From positions 1 through 26,149 of the forward strand of contig JAJXTL010000027.1 in the NCBI GenBank assembly GCA_021783855.1: DNA of 26,149 nucleotides. Direction: 5' to 3'. The notes under the pieces are model-generated. The model saw nothing but the letters and a program-made list of their open reading frames with translations, had not been told where the DNA came from and searched no databases. A program made the position numbers and the translations under genes. Each line of letters opens with the position of its first letter. Position 1 is the stretch's first letter. The stretch comes from Pseudomonadota bacterium. GTDB lineage: Bacteria; Pseudomonadota; Gammaproteobacteria; Burkholderiales; Gallionellaceae. Of the stretch, positions 1 through 9,405 are shown in pieces.

Positions 1-473
1 ACATCCTCTACCGCCACTTTAAGTCCTTCGGTGACAAGATAGTCGCGAACAAAGACCATGTTGCGCATGCCCACATCGGTCATGTTTTTCAGGATGCGCC
101 CGCCGCCGAACAGTTTGACTTCCAGGTTCTGGCGCTTCCCGCCGTTTTTCAGGATGTTGTTGATCAAATGCTCCATGGCGAAATTGCCGTAACGGGTCGC
201 TGCGCTCAGGCTGGTCGATTTCCAGCCGTCTGCATCGGCTGAAGCAGGCAGCATGAAGTGATTCATGCCGCCGATGCCTGAAACACGGTCGCGGATGCAG
301 GCGGAGATGCAGGAACCCAGCGTGGTGTAAACACCTTCGTCGTTAACTGTGACGTAATACTCACCGGGAAGAATCCGCGCAGCATAGGCGTCAAAAGTGT
401 TGTTCCAGCTGCGGCGAATATGCTCGAATCCCGGTAAAGCCAGCGGGGGATGCGGGAGGGCGGTGATAGCCAT
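1..473 (-). CDS. cheD: CheD, chemoreceptor glutamine deamidase (3' end outside window)
   Basis: CheD deamidates specific glutamines on methyl-accepting chemotaxis receptors in the cytoplasm and in many bacteria interacts with CheC/CheY. About 157 N-terminal residues are visible; the C-terminus runs off the left edge. The family's catalytic cysteine is in TLGSCISACI (Cys55) and the catalytic histidine in GMNHFMLP (His72); the later LFGGGRILKNM segment also fits. The ATG at 473 lies 7 nt after the stop of the upstream HDOD gene on the same strand, so the two are probably cotranscribed. The identification is firm; the receptors it acts on are not in the window. Confidence 0.93.
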   Translation of the reverse strand, partial: MAITALPHPPLALPGFEHIRRSWNNTFDAYAARILPGEYYVTVNDEGVYTTLGSCISACIRDRVSGIGGMNHFMLPASADADGWKSTSLSAATRYGNFAMEHLINNILKNGGKRQNLEVKLFGGGRILKNMTDVGMRNMVFVRDYLVTEGLKVAVED

Positions 474-480
474 GATACGG

Positions 481-1335
481 TTAATTTCCGAGAAAAAGCA
501 TTTCGGCTTCGACAATTTCCTGCTGAGCCTCGCGTATTGCCGGTTCGATAATGTTTTCATCGAGGCCCGTGATTTTCCAGGCAAGTGGATCAACAGGCGG
601 TGCGTCAGTCAGTTCCAGTGTGTCTACTTCCGCCATCTGCGCAAGAATGTTGGCAATATGCACCAGTGCGGTTTCACGCGGGTAGCGCTGCGCTTCCCCG
701 ATGCTGTGGTGACAGGCGATGCACTCTGCAAGGAGTGGCGGCAGGTTCCACAGACGCGCCAGTTCGCCGCCAAGCTGGGCATGGTCGAAACCGAGAGTCT
801 GGCGTTCAGCCAGATATACCGGCAACTCGTCTAGTTGATCCAGCACCAGCAGCAGAGATTCCTTTGCCTGTACTGGCAAACGGTTGAAAATGACCAGTTC
901 GCCTATGTCGTGCAGCAGGCCGGCTGTAAATACTGCCTGAGGATCACTCCCGCGCACCTGCCTGGACAGCGTGCGTGCGATCAATGCGCAATACAAACTG
1001 TGACGCCAGAAGTTGTCCATCGACATCAGGTTGTTGGGCAGCCCGGCAAAAGTGTTGGCAACTGACATGGACAGCGCCAGATTGCGAATCTGGCTGGTGC
1101 CGATCACCGCTACGGCCTTGTCAACGGTGTCTATGCTTGATGAAAATCCATAGAAAGGACTGTTGGCCACGCGCAACATGCGCAGCGTGAAGGAAGGATC
1201 ACGGCTGACCGCGCGGGCGATGTCGCTCATGGTGCTGCCCGTGTCTTCGACCAGTTGATTGATGTGGATGAACACATCCGGCAGCGTGAGCAGACCCTGC
1301 ACATCCTTCAATAGCTCAGCAATGTCAGTTTTCAT
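481..1335 (-). CDS. HDOD domain signalling protein
   Basis: A 284-residue protein made essentially of one HDOD (HD-related output) domain. Recognisable segments include the early SRDPSFTLRMLRVANSPFYG, the central AGLLHDIGELV and the later FDHAQLGGELARLWNLP. HDOD proteins are cytoplasmic regulators often linked to chemotaxis, motility or cyclic-di-GMP signalling, usually without proven hydrolase activity. An in-frame GTG lies six codons upstream at 1353, but the ATG at 1335 is preceded by AGAAGG at a good distance, so I chose 1335. It sits directly before cheD on the same strand, which supports a chemotaxis-related role by inference. The specific signal and output are unknown. Confidence 0.85.
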   Translation of the reverse strand: MKTDIAELLKDVQGLLTLPDVFIHINQLVEDTGSTMSDIARAVSRDPSFTLRMLRVANSPFYGFSSSIDTVDKAVAVIGTSQIRNLALSMSVANTFAGLPNNLMSMDNFWRHSLYCALIARTLSRQVRGSDPQAVFTAGLLHDIGELVIFNRLPVQAKESLLLVLDQLDELPVYLAERQTLGFDHAQLGGELARLWNLPPLLAECIACHHSIGEAQRYPRETALVHIANILAQMAEVDTLELTDAPPVDPLAWKITGLDENIIEPAIREAQQEIVEAEMLFLGN

Positions 1336-1475
1336 GATGGCAAACCTTCTCACGTGGAATAGAATTAGTCAAGGTTGTCGTGACAATTCTCGATTCCGCA
1401 TGGCCTGCCTGTTGATTGCGACAGATTTTCACGCAATCACGGGCAATTCAATCAGGGATGACGGTATCCCTCTGC

Positions 1476-1488
1476 TATCATATTGGCA
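1476..1488 (+). promoter_or_regulatory. Extended -10 promoter placing +1 at the yheS ATG
   Basis: TGC-TATCAT (extended -10, hexamer 1476-1481) predicts initiation at 1488, which is the A of the yheS start codon. No convincing -35 box and no Shine-Dalgarno sequence are present. This is a prediction from spacing only. Confidence 0.45.
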
Positions 1489-3335
1489 TGCTCAATATAT
1501 TAAACATGACTTATCTGCAGGGCGGCGTTGCCTTGTTTAGCCAGGCGAATTTGCAGGCGTATGCCAATCAGCGCATCGGGCTGGTGGGCAAGAACGGCTG
1601 CGGCAAATCCACCCTGTTCCGCCTGATACGCGGCGAACTTCAGCCGGAAAGCGGCGAGGTGTCGCTGCAAAGCGGCAAGACACTGGCTTACGTCGAACAG
1701 GAAATCGCCAACTCCGACCAGACGGCGATGGAGTTTGTGCTCGACGGCGATGTGCAGCTGCGTCAATTCGAGAGAATTCTCGCGCAAGAGCAGCATGACG
1801 CGGCGTGGTTCGAAGCCCAGCAGCAATTTGAATCCATCGATGGTTATGGTGCGCCTGCGCGCGCTGCGCAATTGCTTAACGGACTGGGTTTCGACATCGA
1901 CAGTCTGGAACGCCGGGTGGATAGCTTCTCCGGCGGCTGGCGCATGCGCCTGAATCTTGCGCGTGCGCTGATGCACAGGGCCGATCTGCTGCTGCTCGAC
2001 GAACCGACCAATCACCTCGATCTGGAAGCCATCCTCTGGCTGGAGCAATATCTGGCGCGCTATCCCGGCAGCATCTTGCTGGTCTCGCATGACAGGGAAT
2101 TCCTCAACGCGACCGTCAATCGCATCGCACACGTTCACGACTGCGTGATCGACAGCTATGCGGGGGACTACGACGATTTCGAACGCGCCAGGGCCGAGAA
2201 AATTGCCCAACAGAATCAGGCGTTCCAGACGCAACAGGTAAAGATTGCGCATCTGGAAGACTTCGTTCGCCGCTTCCGTGCCAAGGCCACCAAGGCCAAG
2301 CAGGCGCAAAGCCGCGTCAAGGCGCTGGAACGCCTGACCCGCATCGCCCCCGCTCATGTCACCGACGGACATTTCGAGCTGGAGATCGAAGCGCCGGAAC
2401 GCAGCCCGGACTTGTTGATGCGCCTGGATAATATGGGTTTTGCCTATGGCGACAAGCAGCTGTTTAAAAACATGAACATGGTGCTGCGAGCAGGTGCGCG
2501 CATCGCTTTGCTGGGGCCGAATGGTGCGGGTAAATCCACCCTGATCAAGTTGCTGGTCGGCGAATTGTCGCCCACCACAGGCCGTCTGGAGGTCACGCCC
2601 GACATCCGTATCGGTTATTTCGCCCAGCATCAGCTGGAAAATCTCGACAGTAATGCCACTCCCTTGCAGCATCTGGAGCGGATTGCGCCCAAGGAAACCA
2701 CGCTCGCACTGCGCACTTTTTTAGGGCGTTTCGGGCTTGCCGGTAACGCTGAGGACAGGCCGGTTGCGAGTTTTTCGGGCGGTGAAAAAAGCCGTCTGGC
2801 GCTGGCGCTGCTGGCCTGGCAGAAGCCGCATCTGTTGCTGCTCGACGAGCCTACCAATCACCTCGATCTGGACATGCGCGATGCGTTGACGCTGGCGCTG
2901 GAGGAATACACGGGTGCGGTGGTGATCGTCTCCCACGATCGCAGCCTGATCCGTGCGGTGGCCGATGAGTTGTGGCTGGTGGCCGATGGCGAGGCGCGCC
3001 TGTTTGACGGCGATCTGGAGGATTACAAGGCGTGGATCGAATCGCGCCGCCCGCGCGAAACCGTGCAGACCAAGCCCGACAAGCCATCACAACCTTCGAC
3101 AGCGAAGCCGAACAAGAAGGCGCTGCAATCGAAACGCAACAAGCTCGAAGCCGAATTGAACAAGGCGCAGACCGAGCTTGCCGGGATCAACGCTCAGCTG
3201 GGCGATCCGGTTACCTATACTGATTGCAGCAGCGATTTTATTGCCGACCTGAATGCCCGGCGCGAAAGGGTGCAGGCCAGGGTGGACGAGCTGGAGGAAG
3301 GCTGGCTGGAACTGGAAATGGCACTGGAAGAGTGA
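1488..3335 (+). CDS. yheS: ABC-F family ATPase YheS
   Basis: A 615-residue soluble ABC-F protein: two ATP-binding cassettes and no membrane domain. First cassette: Walker A GLVGKNGCGKST (31-42), signature FSGGW (147-151), DEPTNHLD (171-178). A basic linker containing RFRAKATKAKQAQSRVKAL follows (about 262-280). Second cassette: Walker A GPNGAGKST (343-351), FSGGEKSRLAL and a second DEPTNHLD. The C-terminus is a charged, probably coiled-coil tail. ABC-F proteins act on ribosomes, and the linker and overall pattern match E. coli YheS rather than Uup or EttA. The ATG at 1488 aligns with family N-termini; an upstream in-frame ATG at 1416 would add 24 unrelated residues. It is a single-gene unit, divergent from the HDOD gene. 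Confidence 0.93.
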   Translation: MLNILNMTYLQGGVALFSQANLQAYANQRIGLVGKNGCGKSTLFRLIRGELQPESGEVSLQSGKTLAYVEQEIANSDQTAMEFVLDGDVQLRQFERILAQEQHDAAWFEAQQQFESIDGYGAPARAAQLLNGLGFDIDSLERRVDSFSGGWRMRLNLARALMHRADLLLLDEPTNHLDLEAILWLEQYLARYPGSILLVSHDREFLNATVNRIAHVHDCVIDSYAGDYDDFERARAEKIAQQNQAFQTQQVKIAHLEDFVRRFRAKATKAKQAQSRVKALERLTRIAPAHVTDGHFELEIEAPERSPDLLMRLDNMGFAYGDKQLFKNMNMVLRAGARIALLGPNGAGKSTLIKLLVGELSPTTGRLEVTPDIRIGYFAQHQLENLDSNATPLQHLERIAPKETTLALRTFLGRFGLAGNAEDRPVASFSGGEKSRLALALLAWQKPHLLLLDEPTNHLDLDMRDALTLALEEYTGAVVIVSHDRSLIRAVADELWLVADGEARLFDGDLEDYKAWIESRRPRETVQTKPDKPSQPSTAKPNKKALQSKRNKLEAELNKAQTELAGINAQLGDPVTYTDCSSDFIADLNARRERVQARVDELEEGWLELEMALEE

Positions 3336-3361
3336 GTTGCCTTGCACGCTGTGGGGAAATA

Positions 3362-3477
3362 ATTCCAATCCAAAATAAAAACGATAACTGTGTTGGCTTC
3401 GGCTTCTGTCCGTACTTTCGTACTGTCTTCGTCGCCTCAGCCTTGCCGCCTTATTCTTTTCTGTTTGGAATTGGAAT
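3362..3477. repeat. 116-bp element bounded by imperfect inverted repeats
   Basis: ATTCCAATCCAAA at 3362-3374 is matched in reverse complement by TTTGGAATTGGAAT at 3464-3477 (13 pairs, one bulged base). The outer arms extend as weaker A/T-rich matches to about 3387 and 3451. It lies between convergent genes yheS and the glycine-zipper gene. It could be a small non-autonomous repeat or a bidirectional terminator structure. Confidence 0.45.
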
Positions 3478-3517
3478 AGCCGGCGATTTGCCCGCTATCC
3501 CTGCGAAAGTCATTCCA

Positions 3518-3985
3518 TCAACGTGCCGTCACGCCCACTGTGACGGTATTGCCGGGCTGCTGCGGCAAGGTGGTGACGCCCTCATGGCCGCCATACAGGT
3601 AATGTACCTCATACCCGGCAACGACCTGTTTTGATACATCCTTGCATTGCTGCTGCATTCCACCGCCGTTACTGTTGCTGCCGTCATTCTGTATCCGGTC
3701 GCCAGTGATGGCTCCGGCAATTGCGCCAGCGGCACCGGCAGCCACACGTCCGGAACCCTGCCCAACCTGGGAGCCGAGCAAGGCGCCTGCAATGCCTCCC
3801 AATATACTGCCGCCCATGGAATGATTGCCGGATGTCTGAACGGGAACGTTGTAGCATTCCTGACCGGTGACTGTCTGATATATGGGTCTCGATGAAATAA
3901 CTTTCGCAGTATCGGTAAAGTCATCCGCCCAGGACTGAATTGATACCACGGCAAGCATTGCAGTCACGATGATTTTTTGTTTCAT
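3518..3985 (-). CDS. Exported glycine-zipper 2TM domain protein
   Basis: A 155-residue protein with a signal peptide (about 1-20, ending SWA). Residues about 58-95 form a Gly/Ala-rich segment (GGSILGGIAGALLGSQVG, then GRVAAGAAGAIAGAITGD), the glycine-zipper 2TM pattern seen in outer-membrane-associated proteins such as SlyB-like and 17-kDa antigens. The C-terminal YEVHYLYGGHEG and PGNTVTVGV segments are also typical of this group. No lipobox cysteine is visible at the signal cleavage point, so it is probably not a lipoprotein; Cys44 and Cys114 could form a disulfide. AAGGA precedes the ATG at 3985. It lies 79 nt downstream of the WRGG-repeat gene on the same strand. The precise function is unknown. 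Confidence 0.82.
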   Translation of the reverse strand: MKQKIIVTAMLAVVSIQSWADDFTDTAKVISSRPIYQTVTGQECYNVPVQTSGNHSMGGSILGGIAGALLGSQVGQGSGRVAAGAAGAIAGAITGDRIQNDGSNSNGGGMQQQCKDVSKQVVAGYEVHYLYGGHEGVTTLPQQPGNTVTVGVTAR

Positions 3986-4064
3986 TAGAGTTCCTTAATT
4001 TATAACAATATGTTGATTTAAAACGCCACAAAGCGTACGCGGTGCCAGTGAAATATCGCCATGC

Positions 4065-4517
4065 TCAATGAGGTCCGAAACCGTTATAGTAGGTCGTCGG
4101 ACCATAGGAAATCTGCCCGTGGGCCACCGGAGGCTGCTGGTAGACGGGGGCTGTTTGAACATAAGCCGGTGGTGACTGGACATAGACCGGAGCAGATTGT
4201 ATGTAAACGGGCTGTGCATAAACAGGTGCAGGTTGCATCAACACGCCGCCAGCCAGCCCCAGACCGAGCATCAATCCCAGGCCGCCGTCACCCCAATCAT
4301 CGCCGCCGCGCCAGCCTTCGCCCCAGCCGCCGCGCCAACCTTCACCACCGCGCCAACCTTCACCACCGCGCCAGCCTTCTCCGCCGCCGCGCCAGCCTTC
4401 ACCACCTCCGCGCCAGCCTTCACCGCCACCGCGCCAGCCGCCTCCGCGCCCGCCATCGGCATATGCCAGATTAACCACCAATGACATCAGAACAATTGCA
4501 ATCAGATTTTTTTTCAT
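4065..4517 (-). CDS. Exported low-complexity WRGG/PVY repeat protein
   Basis: A 150-residue protein I do not recognise as a named family. It has a signal peptide (1-20, ending AYA), then a Gly/Trp/Arg-rich region (21-72) with seven WRGG units spaced 6-8 residues apart and separated mostly by GE/GEG. A hydrophobic Gly/Leu stretch (about 79-94) follows, then a Pro/Tyr/Gln-rich tail with five PVY/PAY units. The DNA over about 4300-4445 is a degenerate tandem repeat. GGAGAG precedes the ATG at 4517. Composition and export suggest an envelope or matrix-associated protein, but this is inference. It is probably cotranscribed with the glycine-zipper gene behind it. Confidence 0.75.
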   Translation of the reverse strand: MKKNLIAIVLMSLVVNLAYADGGRGGGWRGGGEGWRGGGEGWRGGGEGWRGGEGWRGGEGWRGGWGEGWRGGDDWGDGGLGLMLGLGLAGGVLMQPAPVYAQPVYIQSAPVYVQSPPAYVQTAPVYQQPPVAHGQISYGPTTYYNGFGPH

Positions 4518-4745
4518 TTTTTTAGGTCTCTCCTCAAATGAAATACACGCAACTCCGAGGTTGGATAGTACTTGTCCTGGAAAGTTCGCATTTATACGCG
4601 TTTTAATGTGGACTGTTTGGTCAGGATACGGACATGTTAATTCTAACCTGTCTTTAGTGCTAATAAAAAATATCTATTGTAATCATATTGTTGTAACGTA
4701 AATATGTTTTCGATGCGAGTTTTTATCGTTATTTTTGCATCTGCT

Positions 4746-4782
4746 TTGTCATTGTCTTGCCAATGTGGTTTAATCGCGACCA
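4746..4782 (+). promoter_or_regulatory. Sigma-70 promoter with +1 at the nadK ATG
   Basis: TTGTCA (4746-4751), a 17-bp spacer and TTTAAT (4769-4774) preceded by TGG (extended -10) predict initiation at 4781-4782, coinciding with the nadK ATG at 4782. There is no Shine-Dalgarno sequence upstream. Motif and spacing are seen directly; activity is inferred. Confidence 0.55.
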
Positions 4783-5654
4783 TGAAATTTCCCTTCAAAA
4801 CGGTTGCGCTCATCGGCAAGCACAAGTCTCCTGAAGTGGCAGAGCCGCTGCTGCGTCTGGCGGAATTCCTGTCCGCCAGAGGACTGCATGTGGTGGTGGA
4901 TGAACTGAGCACCGGGCACCTTGCTGATTGTCCTTTTCCTGCGATGAGTCTGCCGGACATGGCGGGCAGGGCGGACCTGGCTGTGGTGATCGGCGGCGAT
5001 GGCACGATGCTGAACATCGCGCGCACCTTTTCGCAGCATCATGTGCCGTTGATCGGGGTGAATCAGGGGAGGCTGGGGTTTCTCACCGATCTCACACTGG
5101 AAAATATGCTGGATGTCATAGCCATGATGCTGGACGGCCAGTATGTCACCGAGCGACGCCTGTTGCTGTGGGCGCGCGTGATGCGCAATGAAACGGAAGT
5201 GTTCAGCGGACTGGCTTTTAACGAAGTAGTGGTGCATCGCAGCCAGATCAGCAGTATGGTTGAATTCGAGGTGCGCATCGACGGTGAGTATCTATACAAC
5301 CAGCGCGCTGACGGGCTGATCGTTGCAACGCCGACCGGATCAACCGCTTATGCGATGTCGGCGGGCGGCCCGATTCTGCATCCGAGTCTGGATGTGCTGG
5401 AGTTGGTGCCAATCTGCCCGCATACGCTGAGTAACCGGCCGATTGTGGTGCATGCATCTTCGGTGCTGGAGATTTTGATGCACCGCACGGACGATATTCG
5501 GGTGCGCCTGGACAGCCATACCAGCTTCGATATGCAGTTGCATGATAAAATTATCGTGACCCGTCATCCGGATTACGCCTGTCTGTTGCATCCGGTGGGG
5601 CACAGCTATTATCATACGCTGCGCGAAAAACTACTCTGGAATCAATCACTTTAA
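4782..5654 (+). CDS. nadK: NAD kinase
   Basis: NadK phosphorylates NAD to NADP in the cytoplasm. The protein has 290 residues, close to the usual bacterial length. Diagnostic motifs are present: GGDGTML (71-77) with the catalytic Asp, NQGRLGFLTDL, and TPTGSTAYAMSAGGPI in the NAD-binding half. The open frame extends upstream to an ATG at 4704, but that would add a hydrophobic stretch foreign to this soluble enzyme and would place the promoter inside the gene, so I chose the ATG at 4782. recN follows after 14 nt, so the two probably form an operon. Confidence 0.96.
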   Translation: MKFPFKTVALIGKHKSPEVAEPLLRLAEFLSARGLHVVVDELSTGHLADCPFPAMSLPDMAGRADLAVVIGGDGTMLNIARTFSQHHVPLIGVNQGRLGFLTDLTLENMLDVIAMMLDGQYVTERRLLLWARVMRNETEVFSGLAFNEVVVHRSQISSMVEFEVRIDGEYLYNQRADGLIVATPTGSTAYAMSAGGPILHPSLDVLELVPICPHTLSNRPIVVHASSVLEILMHRTDDIRVRLDSHTSFDMQLHDKIIVTRHPDYACLLHPVGHSYYHTLREKLLWNQSL

Positions 5655-5668
5655 CTACACACCCCCTG

Positions 5669-7330
5669 ATGCTGAAATATTTAAGTGTGCGCGATTTTGT
5701 CATCGTATCCAAGATGGAGCTCGAATTCGGCAGTGGATTTACCGCGTTGACCGGTGAGACCGGCGCCGGAAAATCCATACTGATCGATGCGCTGTTGCTG
5801 GCGCTGGGCGAGCGCGGCGATGCGAGCATGGTGCGCAATGGTTGTGAACGCGCCGAAATTACGGCGGAGTTCGATATAAGCTCAATGGCAAGTTTGCAGA
5901 ACTGGCTGACGACTCAGGAACTGTCGGGCGATGAGGGTGTGTGTCTGATGCGGCGCCTGCTCGACGCAGGCGGTCGTTCACGCGGTTTCATTAATGGACG
6001 CAGTGCCACCTTGCAACAGATGCGGGAGGCGGGCGAACAGTTGCTGAATATCCACGGTCAGCATGCGCATCAAACCCTGTTGCAAGCGGAAGAGCAACGC
6101 ATTTTACTGGACGGCTATGGCAAGCTGCAGGAAAATGTTGCAGCGCTCGTGCTGCTTTATCGCGACTGGCAAACCCTGAAAAACCGACGTATTGTATTGA
6201 GCGAAAATTCACAGGCGGCAGCCGCCGAGCGCGAGTTGCTGGCGTTTCAGCGCGACGAGTTGGAGGCATTGGCGTTCAATGCTGCGGAATGGGAGATATT
6301 GCAGGCAGACTACGAGCGGCTGGCGCATGCGGCAGGTTTGCTGGAAACCGCCGCGTTTGGCGTTGAAATATTGTCTGAGGCCGATACTGCCTGTCTGACA
6401 CAACTCAACGCACTGATGGTGCGCCTGAAGGATGGCATGGTGCATGATGCCAGTCTGGCGGAGTCGCTGCGCATGCTGGAATCCGCCCAGGCGGAATTGC
6501 AGGAGGCGGTGTACAGTCTGCGTCATTACCAGCAGCGTCTGGATGCCGATCCGCAACTGCTGGTTGAAAAAGAACAACAAATACAATCTGTCATGGACAT
6601 GGCGCGCAAGTATCGCGTGATGCCTGAACACTTGAACGAGGTGTTGCAGCGGGTTGTCGCGCGCCTGGCCGAGTTGGGCGGCGACATCGATCTTGACCAG
6701 TTGATGCAACAGGAAAAAGCGGCAAGGCAGCGTTATCTGGACAGCGCCGGGAAGTTGAGTCGCGCCCGCAAGCTGTCAGCAGAAAAATTATCGCAACAGA
6801 TCACTGACGCGATGCAGACGCTTGCGATGCAGGGCGGCAATTTTGCGGTTGTATTGCTGCCGCTATCCGAGGGTAATGCTTATGGACTGGAGACGGTCGA
6901 GTTTCAGGTGTCCGCCAATCCGGGTATGCCAACCCGCAGCATGGCAAAAGTCGCGTCCGGCGGCGAGCTCTCGCGCATCAGCCTGGTCATACAGGTTGCC
7001 ACCAGCCAGATTGCCAGCGTGCCGACGCTGATTTTCGACGAGGTGGACAGCGGTATCGGCGGGCGTGTGGCGGAAATCGTGGGCCTGCTGCTCAAGCAAC
7101 TGGGACGGGATTATCAGGTGTTGTGTGTCACCCACCTGCCGCAGGTGGCGGCTATGGCCGATAGCCAGTGGCAGGTCAGCAAGGCAATACAGGAAGGTGT
7201 TACCTTGAGTCATATCGACGTGCTCAGCGGGGAGCGGCGTGTCGAAGAAATTGCACGCATGCTGGGCGGGGTGGTGATTACCGAGACCACGCGCCGGCAT
7301 GCGGCTGAGATGCTGGGCTTGTCAGCTTGA
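5669..7330 (+). CDS. recN: DNA repair protein RecN
   Basis: RecN is an SMC-like ATPase that acts at double-strand breaks. The 553-residue length is normal. Walker A GETGAGKS is at 29-36. The central third is rich in Glu/Gln/Leu and fits the coiled-coil arm. The C-terminal head has the signature SGGELSRISLVIQV and the Walker B region IFDEVDSGIGGRVAEIVG, followed by THLPQVAAMAD. The N-terminal MLKYLSVRDFVIV is the typical start. It lies 14 nt behind nadK without a separate obvious promoter. bamE starts 44 nt later, as in the recN-bamE order of many proteobacteria. Confidence 0.97.
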   Translation: MLKYLSVRDFVIVSKMELEFGSGFTALTGETGAGKSILIDALLLALGERGDASMVRNGCERAEITAEFDISSMASLQNWLTTQELSGDEGVCLMRRLLDAGGRSRGFINGRSATLQQMREAGEQLLNIHGQHAHQTLLQAEEQRILLDGYGKLQENVAALVLLYRDWQTLKNRRIVLSENSQAAAAERELLAFQRDELEALAFNAAEWEILQADYERLAHAAGLLETAAFGVEILSEADTACLTQLNALMVRLKDGMVHDASLAESLRMLESAQAELQEAVYSLRHYQQRLDADPQLLVEKEQQIQSVMDMARKYRVMPEHLNEVLQRVVARLAELGGDIDLDQLMQQEKAARQRYLDSAGKLSRARKLSAEKLSQQITDAMQTLAMQGGNFAVVLLPLSEGNAYGLETVEFQVSANPGMPTRSMAKVASGGELSRISLVIQVATSQIASVPTLIFDEVDSGIGGRVAEIVGLLLKQLGRDYQVLCVTHLPQVAAMADSQWQVSKAIQEGVTLSHIDVLSGERRVEEIARMLGGVVITETTRRHAAEMLGLSA

Positions 7331-7374
7331 GGTATCATGCGGCAGAACCTGGAAAATATAAGAGATTGGAAACC

Positions 7375-8546
<1,172 letters not shown>

Positions 8547-8566
8547 CTGTTCGGCTTTGATTTGAC

Positions 8567-8596
8567 CAGTCATTCCGGTACTTGCTGGAATGACTG
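8567..8596. repeat. Perfect hairpin, 10-bp arms
   Basis: CAGTCATTCC (8567-8576) and GGAATGACTG (8587-8596) are exact reverse complements around a 10-nt loop, 20 nt after dapB. No T-run follows, so it is not a classical intrinsic terminator. Hairpins of the GTCATTCC...GGAATGAC type are common dispersed intergenic repeats in proteobacteria. Confidence 0.6.
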
Positions 8597-8664
8597 ATGA
8601 ACTACTTCGTTGTTGTGTGTCGCTCTCCTTCTCCTCCTCCTCCCCCTTTTTAAAGCAACGTTGA

Positions 8665-8684
8665 TTCCCGGCCTACGCCGGGAA
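8665..8684. repeat. Perfect hairpin, 8-bp arms
   Basis: TTCCCGGC (8665-8672), loop CTAC, GCCGGGAA (8677-8684). GC-rich, palindromic, and without a U-tract on either strand. It probably belongs to the same kind of dispersed repeat as the hairpin about 100 nt upstream. Confidence 0.55.
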
Positions 8685-8885
8685 GTTCAACGGCCTGTCT
8701 GGCCCGATCGATCGCCGGCGCATTCGAAAATAATTAAATAATGGAATAATCGGACGGGTACGCTCGTCTTTATTAATGTTGCTCCTGTGATCGTTGGGCT
8801 TAAAACGGCCTTGCGGTTTTTTGCAGTGATGATTGGAGCAGGAGTTTTTTTGAAACGGCAATCAATTTAGAAGGGGAGAGGCTAG

Positions 8886-9365
8886 ATGAACAGGGAAGTA
8901 AATTTGGAACGTCGTAAGACGCTGAAGGCGGGTGGCGGTATGGGGCTGCTTGCCCTGTTTGGCGGACTGGGCTTGCTCAAGCCGGGAATGGCGATGGCAG
9001 AGGTGGATAAGAAAGCCTTCGCGGCCAAAACCATGGATGAAGCGTTAAGCGCGATGGGTGTGATTCTTCCCGGGAGCAGCGACCTGGTGCAATTGACGGT
9101 GCCGGAAATCGCCGAAAACGGCGCGATTGTGCCTGTCATGGTCGTCAGCTCACTGGCAAACGTGGAGCAGATTTCGATACTGGCCGATCAAAACCCCAAT
9201 CCGCTGGCGGCTAACTTTACCTTTCCGGAAGGTACTGAAGGTATGGTCACGACCCGGATCAAAATGGCCAAAACATCTCATGTCATTGCGCTGGTCAAGG
9301 CGGATGGCAAGTTTTACCGTGTCATGAAAGAAGTAAAAGTGACTGCCGGCGGCTGCGGCGGTTAA
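8886..9365 (+). CDS. soxY: SoxY, sulfur carrier subunit of the Sox thiosulfate-oxidising system
   Basis: SoxY, as the SoxYZ heterodimer, carries sulfur intermediates in the periplasm on a cysteine at its flexible C-terminus. This 159-residue protein ends in GGCGG (Cys157), the hallmark swinging arm. The N-terminus has twin arginines (ERRKTLKAGG, residues 8-16) and a hydrophobic run ending in AMA, consistent with Tat export of the folded complex. GGGGAGAG precedes the ATG. It is the first gene of a partial sox cluster; soxZ follows after 40 nt. Identity is secure from the C-terminus and context. Confidence 0.95.
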   Translation: MNREVNLERRKTLKAGGGMGLLALFGGLGLLKPGMAMAEVDKKAFAAKTMDEALSAMGVILPGSSDLVQLTVPEIAENGAIVPVMVVSSLANVEQISILADQNPNPLAANFTFPEGTEGMVTTRIKMAKTSHVIALVKADGKFYRVMKEVKVTAGGCGG

Positions 9366-9405
9366 GGGCTTACAGATCACTAACTTGTTTTAAGGATAAG
9401 AAATA

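Larger units (their letters stand above)
8547..8885. other. Gene-free region between dapB and soxY
   Basis: I see no credible coding sequence in these 339 nt. They hold a 10-bp perfect hairpin (8567-8596), a pyrimidine-rich tract (about 8618-8650), an 8-bp perfect hairpin with a four-base loop (8665-8684), then AT-rich DNA (about 8725-8780) that must include the sox promoter. I could not single out a convincing -35/-10 pair. The soxY ribosome-binding site (AGGGGAGAG) is at the end. Confidence 0.6.

Noticed and set aside
4300..4445. Tandem repeat resembling a short CRISPR-like array
   Set aside because: Units are only about 18-24 nt without unique spacers and encode the in-frame WRGG repeats of an exported protein.
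4704..4781. N-terminal extension of nadK with a hydrophobic, signal-like stretch
   Set aside because: NAD kinase is cytoplasmic, and a good promoter lies within this stretch; the ATG at 4782 gives the normal length.
8800..8822. AAAAC...GTTTTTT segment before soxY as an intrinsic terminator
   Set aside because: The stem is only five A/T-rich pairs with a 9-nt loop, too weak to call.
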